Shown piece after piece: positions 62,801 to 64,000 of a stretch of DNA of 64,000 bases. The DNA lies in the NCBI GenBank assembly GCA_016617855.1, contig JAECUM010001720.1:101868-165867 (forward strand), given 5' to 3'. This DNA is from Megalonaias nervosa. Lineage: Eukaryota > Mollusca > Bivalvia > Unionida > Unionidae. The translations under genes were made by a program, and so were the position numbers. Each line of letters starts with the position of its first letter. The first letter of the stretch is position 1. A model generated the notes under the pieces. The model searched no databases. It saw only the letters and a list, made by a program, of their open reading frames with translations, and was not told where the DNA came from.

Positions 62801-64000
62801 ATGCATTTTGATCTTAATAAAAAAACAAAAAAATCCAACAGTAATGATCATTTCTAGTAGGAGCTTCTGCTTTTGTAACATATACAAATGACAACACCTG
62901 ATCGATTCTTCAAACAATCAGGTTAAAGCAAGACTGCAGTAATTTATGAAGATTGAGTCATAAAGCCAGCCTTTTTTGGTCATTTGAGTGATGGAGTCCA
63001 GGAAGGACTGCTGTAACGATGTTGAATTTGTTTTGAATTTAATCATTTAAGCATGTTTTCATTTTCATAACAAAATAAATTTTTTTTTTTTTTTTTTTTT
63101 TTTTTATAAATCAGTTGTATTTGTCTCAAATTAAATTTGAATACTACAAATATAATTATATTTATGATCCTTTAATTACATGTTTGGCATGTCATGTATG
63201 TCCACATGTGGCCAAATGAGATGTTTTGAATGATATTTGGGCCAAATTCAACTTTTAGAAAAATTTTGAATAAAAAAAAAATGTCACTTTTGTTTTTGTT
63301 ATTTATATGTTAATGTGTTAAATGCATATATTCCTTTGTAAAACATTGAATCATCTTAAGATTTTCTTGGATAGCAGTTGTTTTCTGTTTATGTAATCTT
63401 ACAAGTATTTCGGTTTATGTAATCTCACAAGTATATAACATATTTTCTCATTGGTTGCATAAGTCCCACTCAGAGTTTCCCCGCTTTTAATCAGAGTAGC
63501 AGAGTAGCGACTAAATTGTATGCTTCAGTGTCAGTACTTCCTATTTTTATCAAGAAGCTTTCTAATGTCAACATCATGTCTTATACTGGATGTTAGATAT
63601 AGTTTAAGCTTAATCATTCCACTCAGTTGCAGTTTTTAGATGACAACTTATCCAGCAATTAGCATACACATAGCAAATTAATCTACTGTAAGAAATGGAT
63701 CGTTTAGTTGTCGACGGGGTGGGCATGAATTTTTCTTGTGAGCTAAAATAGTTTTTTAAATCTTGAGATAACTGGGTTTGTTTTTTCTTCAAATAATATA
63801 ATGGATATAATATAATGGTGTTATTTTGCTATAAATCGGAGCAAGATATTTTTTCAGCTGTTGACAGACAGAAACTGTTTTGCAATGTGTCAGATCCATG
63901 ACTCAGAAAAGTAAATTGTTGGTCCCTAATACAATTACAGTATACCATAAAAAAATCGAAATACCGCTGTACAGATTTTTTCTTGGCACTCAGCTCATGT
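35791..64000 (+). CDS. MRPS10: Mitochondrial ribosomal protein S10 (uS10m), first four exons; runs off the window
   Basis: Small-subunit protein of the mitochondrial ribosome. Visible coding exons are 35791-35907 (39 codons), 41313-41462 (50), 49118-49180 (21) and 62130-62266 (45 codons plus 2 nt). The first three end at codon boundaries and the fourth leaves a split codon. Exon 4 carries the diagnostic part: MDVLYRQITLEVKGHEPAV, then a Y-x-x-Y-V-S-M-A-A-N-E-L-G-I-T-I pattern, as at the start of the S10 domain in animal MRPS10. The remaining S10 fold must lie beyond 64000. Exon 1 (MAAFCSVSRLLSSNIVRIQ...) is Arg/Leu/Ser-rich without acids near the start, as in a mitochondrial presequence. I chose the ATG at 35791 over the in-frame ATG at 35776 because it has A at -3 and G at +4. 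Exon 2 is poorly conserved and least certain. Intron 3 (49181-62129) contains the 12.6-kb virus-like element. Confidence 0.85.
36255..36555. repeat. Pair of direct repeats in MRPS10 intron 1
   Basis: A ~75-bp block (ATATTCATGCCATCAGAGGTC ... GTCAGCAA ... AAGGACACATA) at about 36264-36335 recurs at about 36481-36543. No coding content. Confidence 0.55.
37230..38400. repeat. Degenerate tandem repeat, ~145-bp unit, TCAAGGTCA family
   Basis: Repeated order of GTTTTTGCACAATAA, TTAGTTCTACATCA, GGCTTGCACTTG, GACAAGGAAGAGACC, TTTTGGGGTCAAA and GGTCAAGGTCAC. The GCTTGCACT landmark recurs near 37355, 37488 and 37632, with weaker copies near 38192 and 38328. Isolated related pieces occur at 16280-16345 and 23270-23610. 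The unit is distinct from the CACCATTTTCATTTA family. Confidence 0.7.
38661..38714. repeat. (TA)n microsatellite
   Basis: About 26 uninterrupted TA units after a short TG run. Confidence 0.97.
39643..39718. repeat. (TG)n microsatellite
   Basis: About 37 TG units. The ORF through it is a Val-Cys artefact. Confidence 0.97.
40631..40840. mobile_element. hAT-type MITE, 210 bp, nested in the Tc1/mariner-type element
   Basis: Inverted ends: left CATGGGCGCCCGCAG, right (reverse complement) CACGGGCGCCTGCAG. Flanking 8-bp direct repeats are TTTATGCA (40623-40630) and CTTATGCA (40841-40848), one mismatch. An 8-bp duplication with CA.GGG ends indicates the hAT superfamily. The interior has a poly-G tract and a GGGTCACGTGACCC palindrome. 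Confidence 0.75.
42285..42515. repeat. Three tandem ~77-bp repeats
   Basis: AATTGCCTATGTCGACAAAA, then AGCAATGTCCTGGGCCCATT, then ATCTTTTG, TACTAACAGATGTGTCATGA, repeated three times at high identity in MRPS10 intron 2. Confidence 0.9.
44735..44830. repeat. (TA)n and (CATA)n microsatellite
   Basis: About 32 TA units followed by six CATA units. Overlapping Tyr-Ile ORFs on both strands are artefacts. Confidence 0.97.
45640..48660 (+). mobile_element. Decayed DIRS-type retrotransposon
   Basis: Less AT-rich than its surroundings, with fragments matching DIRS-order RT/RNase H order. At 47686-47825 a frame reads FNMETTSLV ... NWAVFLGFEDTYLYILIF, corresponding to the RT block around W-x-x-D-L-x-D-A-Y-x-H-I-P-I, with the catalytic context degraded. 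At about 47826-48010 a frame reads VDLFTMRPNNKLHRSVF ... AVDVFSLKW ... YPYTFPLFKMIL, the RNase H/C-terminal block (VDLFAT-x-NNKL, A-x-D-A-x-x-x-W, Y-x-F-P-P). At 48450-48600 a broken frame recalls the following LLDLL...LP region. RT and RNase H are closer together than in an intact element, so an internal deletion is likely. The 131-aa ORF at 47021-47416 may be a gag remnant. Its ends were not found. Confidence 0.65.
49297..49301. other. Target-site duplication, left copy
   Basis: CTTTG directly before the AG terminus of the virus-like element, repeated at 61888-61892. Confidence 0.7.
49302..49540. repeat. Left terminal inverted repeat of the virus-like element
   Basis: 239 bp pairing with 61637-61887 at high identity; the main difference is a ~12-bp indel near the inner end. 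It starts AGCAGCAGGGAGGG (49302-49315) and ends with the inverse CCCTCCCTGCTGCT (49524-49537), so the repeat is itself bounded by an inverted motif. Nested pairs AGAGATT/AATCTCT and AAAGTTTC/GAAACTTT suggest secondary structure. The ATPase reading frame ends inside it. Confidence 0.93.
49488..50219 (-). pseudogene. FtsK/HerA (A32-like) genome-packaging ATPase, one in-frame TGA
   Basis: Predicted to pump the genome into capsids. The start ATG (50217-50219) gives MDVTDFSATRKLES; a longer in-frame start exists at 50273 but would overlap the divergent PLA2 gene. Walker A is GPSGSGKT (about residues 33-40). Walker B is INNLVVYDD near residue 117. A sensor-like segment around VIYVTQRYTQIPK lies downstream. 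The frame runs 243 codons, a normal size for Polinton ATPases, but is split by TGA at 49824-49826 just before GRHKNTDVIY, where relatives carry a basic or polar residue. CGA-to-TGA change is the simplest explanation. The C-terminal ~18 codons lie inside the left inverted repeat. Its neighbour, the PLA2 protein, starts 23 bp away on the opposite strand. Confidence 0.9.
50220..50242. promoter_or_regulatory. Divergent intergenic region between ATPase and PLA2 genes
   Basis: Only 23 bp separate the two ATGs (50219 minus, 50243 plus). It is AT-rich (ATATAATAAATAATA) and is likely part of a shared bidirectional promoter. No defined element can be proven. Confidence 0.35.
50243..50749 (+). pseudogene. 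Zinc-ribbon plus parvovirus-type phospholipase A2 domain protein, two in-frame stops
   Basis: The N-terminus has a YCVRC knuckle and a KCGTSKYKF half-knuckle, a degenerate zinc ribbon like the small DUF5679-type ribbons of large DNA viruses. At residues ~70-115 there is a PLA2-like region: GYNYCGP for the calcium loop, then an HDVAY segment (FHIHDVAYKS) with the His-Asp catalytic pair. Secreted-type PLA2 domains of this kind in parvovirus VP1 and in adintoviruses act in membrane escape. The glycine expected after YCGP is Arg here, so activity is doubtful. The frame is cut by TGA at 50618-50620 and TAA at 50660-50662, then continues to TAA 50747-50749. Total length with stops is 168 codons. 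Confidence 0.82.
50750..51802 (-). pseudogene. Unrecognised element gene(s), broken into at least three frames
   Basis: Minus-strand coding-like stretches follow one another. The first is 51509-51802 (97 aa, start MEEFTRLSAIKLSK; motif HVWSTFRIVCDAGG). The second starts at about 51500 (METDVAATDDDTW..., ending within 40 codons). The third is a longer open stretch from about 51390 to 51090 in another frame, rich in charged residues and ending in a Lys/Glu-rich coiled-coil-like segment. The last is 50750-50983 (MWTSYITIFPQNRTVKF...). I recognise no domain in any of them: no polymerase palm motif and no integrase DDE or chromodomain. They could be one ~350-aa protein with frameshifts or two adjacent genes. 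Confidence 0.45.
51838..51866. repeat. (AT)n microsatellite inside the element
   Basis: About 14 TA units just upstream of the unrecognised minus-strand gene. Confidence 0.9.
52004..52198 (+). CDS. Small lysine-rich ORF with a CVKCGG knuckle, function unknown
   Basis: Open stretch after a TGA at 52001-52003, with no ATG at the start. It contains CKKLCVKCGGKKYRELKQYY (a zinc-knuckle-like C-x2-C) and a poly-Lys run. It may be the end of a broken gene or chance coding. The neighbouring AT-rich DNA gives no help. Confidence 0.3.
   Translation, partial: NVVLESEEKCKKLCVKCGGKKYRELKQYYDKKINTDGVGNDSPKKKKTLKTIYPDFHLNNKIII
52221..52739 (+). pseudogene. HNH homing endonuclease with NUMOD-type DNA-binding domain, decayed
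   Basis: The ATG at 52221 (MKQNEVVKHPIMKNYEASRD) opens a frame broken near 52298 and resumed in another frame. That second frame gives YLRFRAGGKNYYSHRFICEC and then LVINHINGSKTDNSLCNL, the HNH core (first His, Asn and distal Asn-Leu positions visible) in the NUMOD4-HNH style of phage and giant-virus homing endonucleases. Another frame change follows at about 52490 and a TAG near 52527. The C-terminus (52551-52739) resembles a NUMOD1/IENR1 repeat, with MNVAGKYFDIHPYSIQCVAN and SAYSRKF. Such enzymes cut DNA to promote their own spread. The host here is a virus-like element, and the gene is dead. Confidence 0.8.
53147..53400 (+). mobile_element. tRNA-derived SINE inserted in the element
   Basis: The head carries box-A-like CTGGCGCAGTGTTAGAACAT and box-B-like GGGCTCTATTCCCG, followed by an unrelated GC-rich body (GTCGACGGTGGCAGTACGG...). 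Base composition jumps relative to the AT-rich surroundings. The 3' limit is uncertain; related sequence may extend to ~53580. Confidence 0.65.
53600..54045. repeat. AT-rich tandem array of CAGATTCAGATTTATT units
   Basis: Higher-order repeat of roughly 120 bp built from ATTCAGATTCAGATTTATT, AATATAATCAGATTCATG and TTATTCTGATT segments, at least two full copies. Confidence 0.85.
54055..54428 (+). pseudogene. Small unrecognised element gene, frameshifted
   Basis: Coding-like charged sequence on the + strand lies between two AT-rich arrays. From about 54064 it reads ISEIKKLNDEDIELSKQ..., with MDPDKIINDFEALKDRKYDG (54116 onward) and LLYVDDEDIQKFVSVANAI, ending at TAG/TAA near 54325. A second frame overlaps and continues with LELSREYETKKIMSSRVRQL to 54428, so one frameshift near 54300 is likely. 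It is hydrophilic, mostly helical and acidic-basic mixed, with no known domain. A Ser-Asp-rich repeat follows directly and may have been its tail. Confidence 0.45.
54430..54760 (+). repeat. Degenerate repeat encoding a Tyr-Ser-Asp-rich tail
   Basis: TATTCTGATTCAGATTATAA-type units. At 54636-54750 one frame stays open as repeated YNIYSDSD / YSDNNIYSDSD. It may be the low-complexity acidic C-terminus of the upstream gene or just a minisatellite. Confidence 0.6.
54946..56371 (-). pseudogene. Penton-like/minor capsid protein candidate, two frameshifts and several stops
   Basis: Start ATG 56369-56371 (MTTPQELLQQIVANTTPPP). Frame changes lie near 56300 and 55725, with stops TAG at about 55971, TGAs near 55940 and 55850, and a TAA near 55733. 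The N-terminal third has a GIPMGSYQIEQINDEFQRRI block, the type of 'tip' segment repeated in Polinton structural proteins. The last 236 codons (54946-55656) are intact and end FRLTDQVGHLLDLRQEVLAI, a C-terminal signature I associate with the Polinton penton-like/minor capsid protein. Approximate size is 475 aa. It is the last gene of the leftward late cluster. The penton assignment is inference; a spike protein is the alternative. Confidence 0.6.
56399..56914 (-). CDS. Hydrophobic membrane-type structural protein, intact ORF
   Basis: 171 aa. The start MISPTSDL overlaps the upstream stop as ATGA. A basic helix (KIKKYRRRIVVTD) precedes a long Ala/Gly/Ile-rich hydrophobic stretch, roughly residues 47-95, that could form a two-helix membrane hairpin (VYSASAIVAGTATIIGSLSA, then IGIGAAVVTSVAGILNIIA). 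A soluble helical tail ends in DGAISDQEFAEMIKVYH. Proteins of this layout recur in metazoan Polintons and adintoviruses without an assigned function. It is the only element gene with no visible break. Confidence 0.65.
   Translation of the reverse strand: MISPTSDLNIVNKYRYEKVCLLQTQLKNIIDEYTIKIKKYRRRIVVTDIIVYSASAIVAGTATIIGSLSATYIIAPVIGIGAAVVTSVAGILNIIAKKISTCAADKLHEYQILLSAATHAHAKLSSLISSGLNDGAISDQEFAEMIKVYHNTSGLATGNQNPQSLTKTESP
56911..57904 (-). pseudogene. Phage-type tail-fibre/receptor-binding protein, heavily broken
   Basis: Start ATG 57902-57904, 7 bp after the protease stop (MADIYGRSSIKDKKNKDDTD). A frameshift lies near 57770. The next frame contains GDTMTDGLNMNGNKI and EPTNDEDAATKEHVDDKD. 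This is the GDTMTG-x-L-NM-x-G-x-I ... EPTN-x-x-DAA-x-K-x-VD block typical of phage and eukaryotic dsDNA-virus tail fibres. Breaks are TGA 57582-57584, TAA 57522-57524 and TGA 57432-57434, plus more near 57320-57240. Its C-terminus (56911-57141) is open in two frames; the one ending at 56911 overlaps the next start codon as ATGA and is preferred. It would form the trimeric spike at capsid vertices. Confidence 0.65.
57912..58784 (-). pseudogene. pX-like basic domain fused to adenain-like cysteine protease, one in-frame TGA
   Basis: One frame from ATG 58784 to stop 57912, interrupted by TGA 58560-58562. The N-terminal ~75 residues (VNVTLTPGQIKKLQSASKKN, then LPLTECQLRHFNDA) resemble the basic pX-like core/minor protein of adintoviruses. 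After the stop come a hydrophobic GGIFPFLAAIPELKAVAKAV segment and then the maturation protease: GVFMRDQLP, GTHWVAYAI (catalytic His), IVYFDSYG (Asp) and PPICDCESLALLDAI at the nucleophile region. In relatives this last segment reads C-G-x-x-C-L. Aligned that way the catalytic Cys position is Ser here, so the enzyme may be inactive. Its start overlaps the MCP end by 23 nt. Confidence 0.8.
58762..60111 (-). pseudogene. Major capsid protein (double jelly-roll type), four in-frame TGA stops
   Basis: A single uninterrupted frame of 450 codons from ATG 60111 to TAA 58762-58764, except for TGA at 59704-59706, 59590-59592, 59437-59439 and 58891-58893. No frameshift is seen. The N-terminus reads MLDDNKYNKMFKRVSDPTHD; then come QDTSRYFLPAEAFIEVEGEI and ATAILGLARYSNDYS before the first stop. 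Later blocks are FSCAIPLSHIFGFC and VTLTKLSLWMPTMIPS. The order and about 450-aa length match the Polinton/adintovirus hexon-like MCP. It overlaps the minor capsid gene upstream and pX-protease downstream. At least three of the four stops sit where the context suggests arginine, so CGA-to-TGA decay is likely. Confidence 0.88.
60098..60535 (-). CDS. pVI/pX-like minor capsid protein
   Basis: 145 aa, open throughout. The N-terminus has PTYKAYYGDGLGDVVQGLFR, a Gly-Leu-Gly amphipathic segment that precedes Ala/Ile-rich helices (IAKQLGMKAIDVV) and a very basic patch (RIARLIRRKPQP). Small glycine-start, amphipathic, basic proteins encoded next to the capsid gene are the minor capsid or membrane-lytic cement proteins of adintoviruses and Polintons. 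Its stop overlaps the MCP start by 14 nt. The start could instead be the internal ATG at 60502. It shows no frameshift or stop. Confidence 0.7.
   Translation of the reverse strand: MIIHNTHHGPIMVRVINSQLPTYKAYYGDGLGDVVQGLFRRIAPNAIPIAKQLGMKAIDVVCDKGIGAVASKAFSAIKDRIARLIRRKPQPVKLPSTEVMPANVSKIINQAPNQKLAELAGTPLSEKEKNITASLIAGSGLHVRR
60570..60778 (-). pseudogene. Small conserved-looking protein of unknown function, one frameshift
   Basis: ATG 60776-60778 (MTDKLCPNNILADMDRLQ) overlaps the upstream stop by 11 nt (ATGACCGATAA). The frame then shifts near 60720 to NLIGGKQAGNNSPEIINEAA, then ICQRLFTGVIMDINVYEALI and DEIADDYHSD, ending at TAA 60570. It is about 68 aa, helical and acidic at the C-terminus. 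I recognise no domain. The tight overlap on both sides marks it as a genuine member of the late operon. Confidence 0.5.
60768..61601 (-). pseudogene. First gene of the late cluster: coiled-coil/proline-rich protein of unknown function, one in-frame TAA
   Basis: 278 codons in one frame, with TAA 61335-61337 inside a Pro/Gln-rich hinge. The N-terminal ~75 residues are a likely coiled coil (LARQRLEEIKKYLSVRDSVK). The middle holds PEGIAAIRDKNQVIDIGAFG and a Y-x-x-P-E-Y-V-N-T-L segment. The C-terminus is charged (EEIKEKRRKSGLKTRSEKK), followed by a Pro-rich, acidic end (PPPDPTPPEEPQYYIPSDID). It starts 35 bp inside the right inverted repeat. A scaffold or DNA-binding role would suit its place but is unproven. 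Confidence 0.5.
61637..61887. repeat. Right terminal inverted repeat of the virus-like element
   Basis: 251 bp, inverted relative to 49302-49540. The outer motif CCCTCCCTGCTGCT is at 61874-61887 and the inner counterpart AGCAGCGGGGAGGG (one mismatch) at 61640-61653. It likely carries the promoter of the leftward late cluster, which starts 35 bp away. Confidence 0.93.
61888..61892. other. Target-site duplication, right copy
   Basis: CTTTG immediately after the terminal CT. It pairs with 49297-49301. Confidence 0.7.
62267..64000. other. MRPS10 intron 4, to window end; no further exon seen
   Basis: AT-rich non-coding DNA with the MITE remnant above and a poly-T tract at about 63079-63106. I could not find the next S10-domain exon before 64000. 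Confidence 0.5.
62288..62425. mobile_element. Degenerate copy of the 33863-34047 MITE family
   Basis: Shares CAAGTC-x-x-ATCCAAC, CAGATCAG..CCTGATC, CACATTATGTGATGGCAGAA and CTGGGTCTATG with the better copies. It lies in MRPS10 intron 4. Confidence 0.5.

Overview
This is animal nuclear DNA, most likely from a mollusc and probably a bivalve. Three things support this: spliced exons with GT..AG introns, host proteins resembling metazoan DNAL1 and MRPS10, and tRNA-derived SINEs (one with a CAAC-repeat tail), MITEs and ~145-bp repeat families of the kind that fill bivalve introns. The taxon is an inference. Most of the window is intron or intergenic DNA.

Layout. (1) 1-2075: end of a + strand gene; only its terminal exon (1934-2075) is visible, carrying the end of a C2H2 zinc finger. 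(2) 2076-20940: likely 3' UTR, then gene-poor DNA with a SINE, MITE copies and several minisatellite arrays. (3) 20940-35578, minus strand: a complete DNAL1 gene (axonemal dynein light chain 1, 193 aa). I could follow all nine coding exons in frame. (4) 35791 to the window end, plus strand: the first four exons of a mitochondrial ribosomal protein S10 gene (MRPS10), divergent from DNAL1 across a 212-bp shared promoter region. Its introns hold a 2-kb Tc1/mariner-type element, a 210-bp hAT-type MITE, a decayed DIRS-type retrotransposon and, in intron 3, a large virus-like element.

The main object is that element, 49302-61887 (12,586 bp). It is Polinton/Maverick/adintovirus-like: ~240-250-bp terminal inverted repeats starting AG, a 5-bp flanking duplication (CTTTG), and a virion gene set. 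The set is an FtsK/A32-type packaging ATPase, a double-jelly-roll-type major capsid protein, an adenain-like protease fused to a pX-like basic domain, a pVI/pX-like minor capsid protein, a penton-like protein, a phage-type fibre protein, a hydrophobic membrane protein and a zinc-ribbon/phospholipase A2 protein. It also carries a decayed HNH homing endonuclease and several unrecognised proteins. I could find neither the protein-primed DNA polymerase B nor the retroviral-type integrase that define autonomous Polintons. Most genes are broken, and most in-frame stops are TGA, often where the context suggests an arginine. This fits CGA-to-TGA decay of a methylated gene-body insertion. Each inverted repeat is itself bounded by a 14-bp inverted motif, so the motif occurs four times.

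How the genes relate: the right-hand genes run leftwards as a compact, overlapping late-type operon (scaffold-like protein, small protein, minor capsid, major capsid, pX-protease, fibre, membrane protein, penton-like). The packaging ATPase and the PLA2 protein diverge near the left end. The element is a capsid-and-packaging module without visible replication genes, and it now looks dead.
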